Source: Ricordea florida (Eukaryota > Cnidaria > Anthozoa > Corallimorpharia > Ricordeidae). Taken from it: a DNA stretch of 64,000 bases. The notes below the pieces were generated by a model that saw only the letters and a program-made list of their open reading frames with translations, was not told the origin of the DNA and searched no databases. The stretch lies in the NCBI GenBank assembly GCA_949710005.1, contig OX453280.1:19323762-19387761 (forward strand), given 5' to 3'. Positions 22,421 through 34,290 of the stretch are shown here, one piece after another (positions within the stretch are counted from its first letter, which is position 1; every line of letters begins with the position of its first letter). Both the position numbers and the translations under genes were made by a program.

Positions 22421-23184
22421 ACCAATATAGCCCATATATGTCAGTATCATGTACCTATATAGCCCATATATTTCAGTATCATGTACCTATATAGCCCATA
22501 TATATCAGTATCATGTACCTATATAGCCCATATATGTCAGTATCATGTACCTATACAGCCCATATATGTCAGTATCAAGTACCTATATAGCCCTTATATG
22601 TCAGTATCATGTACCTATATAGCCCATATATATCAGTATCATGTACCTATACAGCCCATATATGTCAGTATCATGTACCAATATAGCCCATATATTTCAG
22701 TATCATGTACCTATATAGCCCATATATGTCAGTATCATGTACCTATACAGCCCATATATGTCAGTATCAAGTACCTATATAGCCCTTATATGTCAGTATC
22801 ATGTACCTATATAGCCCATATATGTCAGTATCATGTACCTATACAGCCCATATATGTCAGTATCAAGTACCTATATAGCCCTTATATGTCAGTATCATGT
22901 ACCTATATAGCCCATATATATCAGTATCATGTACCTATACAGCCCATATATGTCAGTATCATGTACCTATATAGCCCTTATATGTCAGTATCATGTACCT
23001 ATATAGCCCATATATATCAGTATCATGTACCTATATAGCCCATATATGTCAGTATCATGTACCTATACAGCCCATATATGTCAGTATCATGTACCTATAT
23101 AGCCCTTATATGTCAGTATCATGTACCTATACAGCCCATATATGTCAGTATCATGTACCTATATAGCCCATATATGTCAGTATC
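22421..23184. repeat. 32-bp minisatellite, about 24 copies
   Basis: The unit ATGTACCTATATAGCCCATA + TATGTCAGTATC is repeated with exact 32-bp spacing (first TCAGTATC at 22441, last at 23177; 736 bp = 23 periods). Variants (TATACAG, CCTTATA, TATTTCAG, ATCAAG) occur in an ordered pattern, suggesting block duplication. Because 32 is not a multiple of 3 and units lack stops, long spurious reading frames arise. It lies about 160 bp beyond the stop of the LU gene. Confidence 0.97.
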
Positions 23185-23345
23185 CTCCTCCTGGCCTGAT
23201 ACCTATATTTTCCTTGTTACAAGGAATAATCATTGCGCACCTGTTACTAACATAATAAAGTTCCACTGCCTTTCTTTGCCGAAGTGCTTTCAGTTTTACA
23301 AAATGAGTTTGTTGCATTTACCTTTTCATGGTAAACACATCGCTA

Positions 23346-25176
23346 CTAACTGTTGCAGAAGCTACCCTCGCAACAATCCACTGTACAAGTTTCCCCTGGA
23401 TGTGAGCATCCCGAACTGCACTGGTCAGCTGTAGCACAGTACTTCCAGTGGTACTGAATGTTTCCCCACAAATCATTGAAGAATGTTGCACACTTTAAGC
23501 CTACAGGGCATCTCAGCTCTCTCTGTTGGTTCTTGCAGTCTTCCAGTGACAAAGAAAAATCACATGCAGCGCACACGGGTCCAAAATCTGAAAAAAGAAA
23601 GGACAAATCTGACTGTTTAGTCCTTTGCTGTCTTTTCATGATAAATAACTCTTACAAGTTGTTTTGATATATGGTATTGCAACACAGAAACCTACCTCTA
23701 TCACAGTCGTCGTTTGGACATCTCTCAATATAACAATCCTTAACCTGCAGGATTGTTGCGCTTTTCGCTAGAGGGCAATACATGTCCTGGCCTGCAGGTG
23801 ACATTGATAGAAGGCAGTTACTGCTATACAGTGTTCGTCCTCCTTCAAACGTCTTTTCCACATAGTAACAACCGCGGCCAGTTTCGGGACATCTTGTACT
23901 CAACCAAGAAGCTCTACAGTCTTCCCAAGACGAATAACTGACACATGTCTTGCAACGAGATCCAGAGCCTAAAAAAAAACACAAAAAGAGATAATGTCTT
24001 GCGGCATGTTTATCTCACTGAGCGAAACTGATGCTTTGGCGTTGCAGAAATGGCCAGAATTTATCGGCAACAAAGTGTTGTTAAGTTTACTATTGCAGGT
24101 AACAATAGGTGACTGTATGATACCTTTCGGAAAGCGCGCGCTATGATTGGATAATACGCGCGAGCCATTTTCCCATGGGTTGTATGCTGACGTCAGATTG
24201 TTAACCAGTATACAAGTTTTGTAGTCTTATGTAATAAAAGAAATGGTAAACGCAGCAGCTGTGTAGCCATCGAGTTATCGACGCACTTGGGAGTTTGCTA
24301 AGCACTTAAGAAGCTAGAGATTCTCTAGGCTGCGCCTCGAACATCTCTTACGCTTCCCGTTTCGCGCTTAGCAACCTCCCGCGTGCGCCATAACTCGGTG
24401 GTTGCACAATGCACGTTTACTATTTCTTCATTGGCTAAATAATTTTGCGTTATCTCCGCTTTCACGACCAATCAGATCAAGAAGAACTTAAATCTTTCGT
24501 GGCCAGTGTTTTCTGCCATAGTAATTTGAAGTATACGAAGAGCGAGAAACTCAAACATACCGACATGTGGGAGATCCCAGAAAACTACCTCATACAACAA
24601 CCAGGGTTTGCGCTTGGTGCAGACGACGTGAAATTTCTTTGAGTTCTAATTGGCTCTTTGGACTGCTTGTATCTTTTGTGATTGGCCAGAGCAATTTCGG
24701 GTGCATACAAAACCTGGGCTAGGCCTTGGTCCGGGCCATGGCCCACCCTGTGGCCATGGCCTACCTTATGGCCCACCACAAATTTTGTATTTTACCAATT
24801 ATAAAGAAACAATACCTGCTTACGCGCACAGGAAACAAGCGTTTTAAATTCGAGCGAAAGCTACACAGACGAGCATGAGACCCCTATTCGCAGGTCCCAC
24901 GGGCAAGTGCCCAACAGGCCCATACGTTAAGACGGCCCTGGTCAGCTCCATAAATTACAGAATTGTAACTGTGTAAATGCTGCGATCATGCATAATCGTT
25001 TATTTCATGTTCTTAAATTGTTGAAAGAATATTGTTATTAGAAATCGTTCCAATACAATTGAGAATTATTTGAATAGTAAGTATTGAGCATTGCGGCATG
25101 TTTCCTTTATTCAGAGATACATACAAATACTTAAGTGCATCAGAAGAAGAAATCCGACACTTTTGCCCAACGACAT
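23346..25176 (-). CDS. Secreted double LU-domain (Ly6/uPAR-like) protein, copy A
   Basis: Three coding exons join in frame: 25176-25125, 23968-23696 and 23587-23346; total 567 nt, 188 aa, phase-1 introns throughout. Exon 1 codes a signal peptide (MSLGKSVGFLLLMHLSI) with donor GTATGT. Exon 2 codes LU domain 1 (CKTCVSYSSWEDC ... SSNC ... DCYIERCPNDDCD) and exon 3 LU domain 2 (CAACDFSLSLEDC ... LRCPVGLKC ... CTVDCCEGSFCN), ending one residue after the final CN. The CxxC start, ten cysteines and CC-x4-CN end fit the three-finger fold. There is no hydrophobic tail, so it should be secreted rather than GPI-anchored. Roles of such proteins range from signalling modulators to toxins and defence factors; none can be assigned here. 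The signal exon has an acceptor at 25189-25191, so upstream leader exons exist, perhaps 26388-26465. Both this and copy B are intact. Confidence 0.8.
24729..24780. repeat. Short GGCCCA/GGCCTA tandem block
   Basis: TCCGGGCCATGGCCCACC followed by TGTGGCCATGGCCTACC and TTATGGCCCACC: three imperfect 15-18-bp units within the exon 1-exon 2 intron of the LU gene. Copy B has one extra partial unit. Confidence 0.6.
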
Positions 25177-27664
25177 ACTGTCCAGACGCCTGTGAATAAT
25201 TAAAAAAAAAACAACAACAACAGAAATTAGTTTTGCCCCGTCCCAAAATGGCAGGCTTATGTCCCTGATACTATCATTTAATATTGGCAAAATATCTGCC
25301 TTTTGCGAAAGCATGACAACCATGGAAACGACTGGATTCTTTGTTACGATATGCAAGAAATCTTTAGTTGGTACATAAGGGAGTAGGTCATGTTAGCATT
25401 ATCCCCTCGCCTCTTTTTTTGTCTATAAGAAAACGAGGCAGTTGTGTTAGTCAAGAACTGATTTTCACCTCCATTCTTTACTTTGATCAACTGTACCAGC
25501 AAAACCTTTTGCTTCTTATTACAGGCAAGTACAAAACGTTATGGATTAAGTCGGATATTCCACCGTATGTGACGTGGGGAAAATGCTTGATTACTAACGC
25601 AATGCATGTTGGGGGATTGTCATGACTACAATGCATAATTGGAATTTAGGGTGGAGTGCTGAACAGTGTGCATACATATCCCTGCCTTAATATTGGCTTT
25701 ACGGTATATTATGATATCCAATGGCAATAAAACATTGTAGGCATGAGTATAACTGGGTAAAACGAGAACAAAGTTCTAGGGGTTACACAATGTTTATATG
25801 AGGTAGTCGATAATTCACGTTGACTGAACGATTAATTGATTTCCTACTTCTTCTTGGAGCTTTAAATTTTTCAGCCAGACTGAGAGGAAATAAAACAATT
25901 TGTGATTCTGATAATTTGAAATTTTTTCAAGTTCTTTTGCTCCTTCTAAGCAGTTCCGCAATCTGTTGTTTTTATGTCAAACTGGCCTTTCTTGGGACAC
26001 GTTAAGCACACTTAGAGATATAATAATTATATTCAGGGCTTATGAAGCTAGCAGGCGGTACGTAGGTGAAGGTGCTGTGTGTGTGGGAAAGGGGGAGGAA
26101 ATTTATTGACAAGCGTCCCATGTGACGTCAGAAATAGCAAGCCCGGCTTTTTTCCATAAAATATAGTTTATCGCATACTAGCCGGCCTATGGAATTTCCT
26201 AATTGATCACAAAAGAAATTAATCAGTTCCGAGACAAACAGTTTGCTTGAGACAATGTACTTTTTCAAAGCATATTCCGAAAGAAAACAATGTTACCTGG
26301 AGGTAGCTTTTACAATTTAGGTATAAAAAAATGGTAATTACCTACAACGAAAAGTGAAATTCAGTTGCAAATTAAGTATCTTACCGTAAATACCGTTGAA
26401 AGTGAAGCTTGAAGATAACACGGTTGGGTCTCAGTGATTGCCGTTCTGATACCAATGGTTCATCTGTAAGCGCTGTGCTAATTTAAAGCTTCCAACGCGA
26501 AATCTATTTGCATCAATTGCAAGGCAATCAAAACAGAGCTATTCAATAGAGACAGTAACACTAATGGCTAAAACACAAGAAACACTTGACAATATAGCAT
26601 ATGCTACCAACCCCCACGATGAATGATGTTTTGACCGACTCCCAGAACACAAATTAAAGAAACCTGTCAGTACGCATATGGATTAGACAGAAAATAAAAA
26701 GAATATGTCAGACTAATTGAATAAAGCTACACGATGCTCACGCAACAATTGCTAACCTTGGCACTTGCTGATGTTCAATCACTGATGATTCATGATGATG
26801 GAACCAGGGTAACTTACATTAACCCATGATTCGCTCTCAGGTCCTATGTATTGTTTTATAGATGGGTGTTGCCTAAAGCGTACGAGTTTCATGCCATTTG
26901 TCACTGAAACCATGTATAATATCAATTTTACCGGTTTGGTTTCAAAGTAGGATAAGATTTTTTGTATATTCTATCTTATATCAGGTTATGGCATTGGCTT
27001 TTCGCTCTGAAGTAGTGTTAGCTGATCCGCAACGTCTTTATAAAAGCATCCTGCACAAATTTCATACGGTCTAAAAATGGGGTGTGGATCGATAAGTTTG
27101 GTTTTGGTTTACATCTCAAATAAGGTGTGTGGGGCATTTTGGTCTAAAACAGAGGACCAGATGCTTGTAAAGTTCTTGCACACATCAAAATCAGACTGTC
27201 AGTCAAACCGGTGTCATGTTTGCTCTTTGCTCTCTCTATAACAACATTAGTGTTTTACAGGAATTTCTCCCACTAAGAAATATTATTAACATCGTAAGCC
27301 CACGCAAAAAAAATAATAATAAATTTACGCGCATGAATTAGAAGGTGATAGCTCGCAGTTTCGCAAGCTTTGGACACTGAAAGTTGTCAGAGTACAGTGA
27401 CAACAGTCATAAATAATAGAGCCTCACACTTAGCTTTGCACTTAAGTTGTTTGTTAACCTTTTTATATTGTTAGCGTCTTATTGGCATTGCAAAATAACT
27501 TTTTTACTTTTTTTTAGTTGCATTTGATTGATCATTGTCCTGAAGAACTCTTTTATCTTGCAATTCAATTGTTTTACGTAAATGCCTGCTTTTATTTGCT
27601 TTTATGGTAAACAGAATAATACACGAAAGCTTGCAGATGTGGAATTTCGTTTGTCGGTAGTGTT

Positions 27665-27796
27665 CAACTTCGTTCCCAGGGTCTCTCCTCTTCCCGCCCT
27701 CTGGAGTGAGAGAGAGAGAGAGGGAGAGGTCTCTCTCTCTCTCTTTTGCTCCAGGTGACGGGAAAGAAAGGACTCTGGGAACGAGGTTGACAGTGT
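27665..27796. mobile_element. Small MITE with CGTTCCCAGGGTC ends and a GA/CT core
   Basis: Inverted ends CAACTTCGTTCCCAGGGTC and GACTCTGGGAACGAGGTTG enclose (GA)n and (CT)n runs that pair with each other. The same element lies at 62130-62251 with shorter GA/CT runs. A third, different member with GGGACGAGGTTG ends abuts copy B at 48550-48600. Confidence 0.8.
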
Positions 27797-28198
27797 TAAA
27801 GTAGATATCTCATGCACTCGTTCGCATCGCTTATCCGTGGGATATCGATTTAAAAACTCGAAGCTAGAGAAATGTAGTATCTCCTTGCCCCATGCACTGT
27901 TTTATTCATGCCTAGTAGGGTATCTACGTATTTGGTCTGAAATAGAGAAGCACTGAGCTGCTTGTTAAGACCTTCTGTACATCAAACTCGGAGGGCAGTC
28001 AAACCGGTTAGGTTTTTGCTCTTGAAAGCAGGTCCTCAACTGAACATTTCAAAAAGATGTACATTATTGTCCTATGGCTATATCGATTTAATTTATCAAA
28101 AGCTGCACGAAAACCAGTTTGAGCATTTATGAAAGGCCAAGGAGTTCACCTTCGGGACCGAGGCTTCCCGCAGGAAATTTTCTTGCGTAAATTCATAT

Positions 28199-28330
28199 CC
28201 CGCCACCTCCTCTCACCTCCCCCCTGCCAGGACCCCGCCACCCCCTCTCACCTCCCCTTCTGCCAGGACCCCGCCACCTCCGTTCACCTCCCCTCCTGCC
28301 AGGACCCCGCCCCTTCCTGCTTCCCCCACC
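28199..28330. repeat. 36-bp C-rich minisatellite, about 3.5 copies
   Basis: Units of the form CCCCGCCACC + TCCGTTCACC + TCCCCTCCTG + CCAGGA repeat every 36 bp. The matching block in copy B is at 62660-62790, where small indels shift the frame, so the 12-residue protein repeat seen in one frame here is not conserved. Confidence 0.8.
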
Positions 28331-29948
28331 GCCACCGCAAAGACCTCGCAGCTGTGAACAAAAGGAACGTTTATGAGCTACCGTCGAAAAAACGTTTTCA
28401 AACGTTAACGTTAATCGTTGTACTGAATCTCTGTTCCACCAAAACGAAAGAGTTTTGCGGTCAAAATAGAAGATTAAAAAAGATGCGAGTTTTCTCAATT
28501 CCACGCACAGAAAAAAAAACAACGGTTTTTATTGTATCATTTACCTTTTTGTACAGCCGATGATAGTTTCCATATGCGCCCTAAATGTATCGGCACAGAA
28601 AACGTAGCAAACTTGCGAAGAACAAAGCAAAGGATTTTAATCAGTCATCGTGGCAATTACAACTTGGTAAGTCCTTCCACACCCATGGACCCTACCAGAT
28701 ATTGGAATCGGCGGTTTAATGTCTTGCCGAGGGAGCTAAAGTTTAGAAAAAGGTTTTCAAATAGGATTGTTCTAGTATTTTGTAAATGTCCAATTATTCA
28801 AATCCTTTAATTTGTTTTTGTCAAGGTGGAAAGATTGAAATAACCGGTATCTAATAGTTTTGATTGCGTGAAAACAAAGCAATATCGATAGGCTATGATG
28901 GTCTCTTGGTAATTGATAAGAATTTTGAACAGACCTTTTTTGTATATATAGTCTTTTGCTTTACAATTATTGAAACACTGAAGCTTTGTTTAATACTACA
29001 AAAACACAAAGGTAAAAACCCCTGGGTTGTCAGTGCTCTATTTAACTAAAACCGGACATGACTCACTTACGTATGTCTACTGTTGATTAGGACTCAGGAA
29101 AAAATTATTCCATTTGAAATTGTATTTAACATCTACGCCAATGATTTGATGCTTCGGGGGTTTACGAAATAGTTTCCGCGCTGAAGCGTTGTCCCTCAAC
29201 GCAAAAAGCGTTTTAACGCTAGGCACTATACGATATGATGGGGTGTTTAGTAGATATTAAGAAAGATTCAAGCAACGACGCTCCGCTCTTTTATGAAAAT
29301 TTTATTTGGCGTTTCTACGAGTTTTTGTCATCGGCGTACCCTTGTTTGACTATCAACAAGTGTGGGTGTGTATAAGGGGAGCTATTATACCCTCCTTCAG
29401 TTCTCTAGTGTGCGTTACTGAGCTCTCTAGCTCTGTGTCTTTTGCTGTAATTTGTGAAGAAAAACATGAAAACCGGCTGCTTGTAAAACTCTCTCACTCC
29501 TAAAATATCTAAGCAAGATCAGTTATCACTTTGGCCATAGAAAGTTTTCTCCAGATTGAAGAGGAAGAGAGATAAACCAAGAGTGGAATGGCAACATGTT
29601 TAGGCACTGAATGCAATGCATTTGACGCCCATCTTCGTAAAAATCCTGAATGAGCCTGTCATTGTATTTGTTTTCTTATATGAGTATCGCAACCATCCGT
29701 TATACTTTGGGATAATAACAGTCTTAATTCACAATACGAGTGCTACATTGAACTGATCCAAGAGATGCTCACAACAGATCCTTGCTGACATCTCTAAAAT
29801 TTCCATGTTCGAGCCAACGCCCCAAGTGTCTCTTCCTTCCCTTAGAAAAAGCATATCAATGCAACTTTTCAGCACTATTTTGCCTTCGGTGCGAACAAAT
29901 AAAAGCATGCTCGATTACCTCAACAAAGAAAAGCATTCGTATGGGCAT

Positions 29949-30083
29949 ATAATTCATGGTAGGCCACCATATAGTCAGTTTACAGGGGCATACAAGGGTT
30001 TACAAGGATATACCTTTGTAAACCCTTGCATACCCCTGTAAACACTATAATAGGTGACTAGATGTTGGCCCACCATGAATTAT
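29949..30083. repeat. Fold-back element
   Basis: Outer arms ATAATTCATGGTAGGCCACC and GGCCCACCATGAATTAT, inner arms TTTACAGGGGCATACAAGGG and its complement near 30022-30042. A palindromic MITE of about 135 bp without coding sequence. Confidence 0.8.
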
Positions 30084-30119
30084 GAGTCTTCGTAGGGCAT
30101 GTTCCAGATGGGAGGGGGG

Positions 30120-30330
30120 TGGGGTGGGGGAACTGACATATACGGGCTGTATATATAGGTATGTGTCGCTGTGATATGTTTGGATTTCAAGCAGTTTAGT
30201 TTGGAATAAGGTATAGAAATTAGAGAGTTTGGGTCTAGAATAGCGTATCCGTCATTTTCCAGGAAACTGGCTGTGGAATTACGGTGCGAATGTCTGTCTG
30301 AGTTTCTACCGACCAAGAAGATTCTTTTTC
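30120..30330 (-). repeat. Single-unit relative of the minisatellite-bearing repeat
   Basis: The reverse complement matches 22300-22450: the ACTGG...TTTCCTGGA segment, the TTTCTATACC...AAACTAAACT segment and then only one minisatellite-like unit (ACCTATATATACAGCCCGTA). It shows the minisatellite arose inside a dispersed repeat and is present once here. Confidence 0.6.
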
Positions 30331-30508
30331 AATCTTGATATGTTATGGTACAGTTACATTTTAAGCGAAATATAAAGCATTTGTAGAGATTCTGTTGTTT
30401 AGATACTCGATCCTGATTGGATAATTTGTATGAAAATTTGTTTGGGTGACTGGTTCGAGTAGTCGCCCTGTAAGTCTAGAGTAGGGAATCGGCAAATTTA
30501 AATTTAGT

Positions 30509-33448
30509 ACTAGAAATACGACTCCCGCAAAAACCTCGCGAAGCTAGTTTTTGAAGAAGTCACAATGCCTTTAGCTATTATCCTTATCCCCATTACTATA
30601 TTCGTTATGCTTTGTTTGGTACACAATTATTGACACCTTGTGCAAATGACATGATCAGTATACCGCTCAACACAGTGCTTAAAAAGTTAACTTCATTTAG
30701 CTCTTTCACTGCCACTGAGAAACATTATCTGTTATCCTTACACGGAATAAAGAGTTTATGAAGTATCACAATAATATTCATTAAAAACAAATTGAAAATT
30801 ATTGTAAATCTTTTGCAAGTGAAATCTTGAAGAACTGATATTAGTGCTTGTGTTTACCACAGCGTAAAAACCCTGTTTTTTATTTTAGTTTTATTTTCTT
30901 AGTCTTTACTGCTTTCTCTGCATCATGTACATTATTTTTAAAAGCAATATATTCTTACACTGAGGATGAGTTGAATGCTCCAATTATTTTTTGTTTATGC
31001 TCTATTGTTATCATTGCATGAGATTCATTGTAAGAAGAATCTTCTGATTAGATATTTTATTGTCTACTGCAGTCATTATGTCATTCCTAGGTAGCCACAA
31101 TTGAGAGCATTATGAATAGTGCACGTTTCAATTTGTTTACTCTCTTCAGTTGGAATGGTACTCCCAGTGGTAGATAGAAAAATTCCTCAAAAGAGATGTC
31201 ATAACAACAGAAGTTAGAGATACAATGTCATTACATAAAAAAAATTGGAGGTAAAATAATTGGATTCTACAAAAACTTTGAATAAAGGTTTGGTAATAGA
31301 GAGTGCCTACTGTATAGTAGTGGCTGTGTTTTTTTTAGGTTATCATAAAAACAATGTAAGAAAGAGTTATTGAAATCTTCATGTGTTGAAAAAAATGGCT
31401 GCACTACATACTCCTGTAAAAAAATTAATGCAAAATCAACATCAAGCAGTCAATAGTATATACCACATGAAAGTTTAATTGTGCTGTTATAGAAACAGCC
31501 AAAATATCCATACCCAACTAAAGAATAGTATATGATTTTGAATGTATGAAAATTTCAATTATAACAACTGCAGAAGAAAGATTTAATAGTATGGTATTTC
31601 ATAAAAAAACTCAAAGCAGCTGGAGGTATTGAACAGTAACCAATGACATATAGTAATGAGAAGCACTATTATTATATTATTATCAGTATCATTATTATTA
31701 TTATTAATTACTGGTATTGATATTTTTATTATTATTGTTTTATGTTTTTATGTTTTTCTTAATGTATATTGTTATGGGATGGAATGTATGTCCTTATCTG
31801 GGTAAAAGTATTGTTCCCCTACTACTACAAGCAATACAAAACTCTTCTTGATAGGCTTTCCATCAGAGGTGGTGGTAATCAAAACAGCTCTAAAGAATGT
31901 CATTTCTTCTTTAAGGCTTAGAATCTAGTGCAGTCATTTGTCCATAAAGTTAGTGTGGAAAATCATGATTGAAAGCATTGGGCATTTATGAAACTTGAAA
32001 CAATTGTCCATATACAGCACACTTGCAATGAATATATGAGAAAGATTATAAAAGGTTTGGCATTACATACTTTAGTTTCTTCTTTATGGTTTTTCCATTG
32101 TACAAGGTGAACTGTATGTTGTGGTTGTTATTAAATATTGGTATTTGATATTATAAAAATGAACAGCAGTAAGTAACAAAGTTAATATGTTATGTATAAT
32201 TTTGCAAATTAGGGCTTAAATTAACTTTTCATTTGTGGGAAAAGGGCAGGGGTCCTAGATAGCAATTTTATCAAGGGGTCATAGAACTCTAAGGTAGAAC
32301 TGACCTATTGTAAAAAGGCTATGAAACTTGTCTGTCCCCACGCACTATTACTGAAACCTTTCAATCAGAGAATACAGTACTTAGTGACGCTGGGTATCTA
32401 TTCTGTTGAATATGCTTAACATAACTGCTAGATCAAGATGATTTACAATATTTTCACTGTTGCAATGATATCAGATCACATAGTTATAAATGATTGCTAT
32501 CACGACTGCAACTCTCTGTGTTGGGAATTTCTTCGCCAGTATATGTGTACAGCCACTTGTCCCAAACTGTACTACTCACATTTCTTTACTGTACTTATTC
32601 CCATAGCCCACTCACGTAGGAATGTTTACCGTGTGCGTGCACATGCCGGTATGCCGTGTACTGATTGGTCTAAACTCCACGCGTGTATTTTTCCCATCGT
32701 TTTGGTTTGAGTGAGTTAATAAAGCGTTGTTCTGGTTGAGTTGCACCCATCGTGGTTTTGTGCTTATATTTTCTTAAACTTTGGCGCTTCAAAATGGAAA
32801 GGCTATCGTTTTATTACGAAAAATACCTTCATACATTCTCTTGTAATCTGTTGGTAGTCTTCCGATTCCGTTTTTAGAATAATAGAATTATTTTCCAGAG
32901 ACATCTCTAATCGTTGAAGTCGTTCCTTAACTCGGTTTCCCTTCTAAGTCGTTTTGCTAAATTTAGTTCGCCAGTATATTTCGTTATGTAATCGTTCGCT
33001 CATGTCCTGTATTTCTATCAATAACACATTCAATTTCAAAATTAACCTGGTTGAATTCCTGGTCCTTTTCCCTGCTGTTTCGTTTGCCTTTTTCTGGAGC
33101 GAGCAGTTGTTGTCTTTGCTGGGATGTCTGTTGTTATTCTCCCTGCCGTCGTATCTCTATCCCTGCTTTGAGTCGTGCTTTCCTTGTGTTGATTTTCACG
33201 ATATTCGAATTTAGAAACGATTCTTTCAATAATTTTTACTCGGCGACGATCTCGTGCTAATCTTTCTTGAATATCTCGGAGATCATCTTGCTGGGATGTA
33301 CTTCCAGGACGAGTGAAATCGGTTCCCACAAAATTTGCATTACTTTCAAAAAGGCATCACCGAATTCCCAATGGCGGAAAGTCAGCAGTTCTCAAGTGCG
33401 CTACTATTGCCAGGTAACCTGGCCTGCGAACGGACACCTTTAAAATAT
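30509..33448 (-). mobile_element. Repeat family X, copy 1
   Basis: About 2.9 kb. All copies have one end with ACTAGAAATACGACTCCCGC and AAAACCTCGCGAAGCTAGT, and the other with CCTGGCCTGCGAACGGACAC, TTTAAAATATAGA and an AT microsatellite. Near the second end, on the minus strand, lies an Arg/Gln-rich open frame (33329-33042: DFTRPGSTSQQDDLRDIQER, LARDRRR). The body is AT-rich with ATT microsatellites and no transposase. A non-autonomous transposable element is most likely; a Helitron-like nature is suggested by TC...CTAG ends on the minus strand between A and T. Confidence 0.6.
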
Positions 33449-33593
33449 AGATATATATATATATACTAGAAATACGACTCCCGCAAAAACCTCGCGAAGC
33501 TAGTTTTTGAAGAAGTCACAATGCTTTTATATTTTATTTTATATTTTTTATATCAGCGTAATCCCCATTATTTTATTTGTTATGCTATGTTTG

Positions 33594-34040
33594 TAAAGGT
33601 AATCATACGGTTTCGAGTTCAATTTGGAATTAATTTGCACGAGTGAGTTTTTCAAAAAGCTGAAATTGCACGAGCCGCTTCGGCGAGTGCAATTTCAGCT
33701 TTTTGAAAAACTCACAAGTACAAATTTATTCCAAATTGAACGAGAAAAGCCGTATGATTACTTATTAATAATATAAACATGAACAAATTCGCCTGGAGGA
33801 AGTGCCGGAAGATCTCATTGCGGACGGACAGGAAGTAAGCATTTGACGCGGATTTGACACTTTATTTACTGATTGGCTGATCAAGATCAGCTGATAACGC
33901 TACGAACTCAAAGCGGTTCGTTTAAAAATAAAGAATATCATAATCCAGAAAATCGATGTGTAATTTGCACTGGTGTTACACTTTTTGCACTGGTATTACA
34001 CTTTTTGCACTGGTATTACACTTTTTGCACTGGTGTTACA

Positions 34041-34073
<33 letters not shown>

Positions 34074-34100
34074 GAGTAATTTTTTCATGTATATTATTAG
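33594..34100 (+). mobile_element. MITE, family M, copy 2
   Basis: Inserted in repeat X copy 2 (flanks GCTATGTTTG and GTACAAAATT are adjacent in copy 4 near 42001-42020). It shows the long fold-back 33600-33770 (arms with AATCATACGGTTT, turn at CACGAGCCGCTTCGGCGAG) and four tandem units of TTTTTGCACTGGTATTACAC type at 33965-34045. Confidence 0.8.
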
Positions 34101-34290
34101 GTACAAAATTAGTGACACCTGGTGAAAATTACATGACCAGTATACCGGTCAACACAGTGCTTAAAAATTGACCTTCATTTAGTTCTTTCACTGCCACTGA
34201 GATTGCACCAGAGGGAATAGAAGTAAAATTATTTATTATCTTCACAGGGAATACAGAGTCGATGAATTACCACAATAATATTCACTTAAC

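Larger units (their letters stand above)
17469..29539 (+). repeat. Segmental duplication, copy A
   Basis: Direct-repeat partner of 48600-64000. Matching order: ApeC exons 3 and 2, the ApeC leader, the LU gene with its minisatellite, the C/T-rich 36-bp repeat block and the sequence up to GGCCAT at 29539, where the window ends in copy B. Copy-A-only insertions are element T (17653-18283) and a retrotransposon tail (about 21977-22260). The true right border lies beyond what copy B shows. Confidence 0.9.
25190..29600. other. LU gene leader introns and flanking sequence
   Basis: Strongly conserved with 54543-55106 and 59524-64000. On the minus strand a possible leader exon lies at 26465-26388 (acceptor TTACAG, donor GTAAGA) and a TATAAAA box at 26860-26854; both are conserved in copy B. 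An ORF at 28129-28563 is an artefact of the C-rich repeat. Beyond 27 kb no gene was recognised. Confidence 0.4.

Noticed and set aside
22421..23184. CRISPR-like array
   Set aside because: Units are contiguous 32-bp repeats without unique spacers, in a eukaryotic genome.
22481..23434. Long repetitive reading frames (185 and 125 codons) rich in Tyr-Ser-Pro
   Set aside because: They are by-products of the 32-bp stop-free minisatellite; the frame rotates every unit and copy B has only about five units.
25013..25356. Minus-strand frame with a hydrophobic end, at first read as a GPI-anchor tail of a separate gene
   Set aside because: An internal ATG at 25176 with donor GTATGT at 25124 makes it the signal-peptide exon of the LU gene; joined this way the whole gene stays in frame in both copies.
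28129..28563. 144-codon plus-strand frame with a 12-residue proline/cysteine repeat
   Set aside because: Produced by the 36-bp C-rich repeat; indels in copy B (62589-62837) break the frame.
28532..29049. Conserved frames (92 and 61 codons) also found at 62994-63511
   Set aside because: The entire surrounding duplicated DNA is equally conserved, so there is no coding-specific signal and no known domain.
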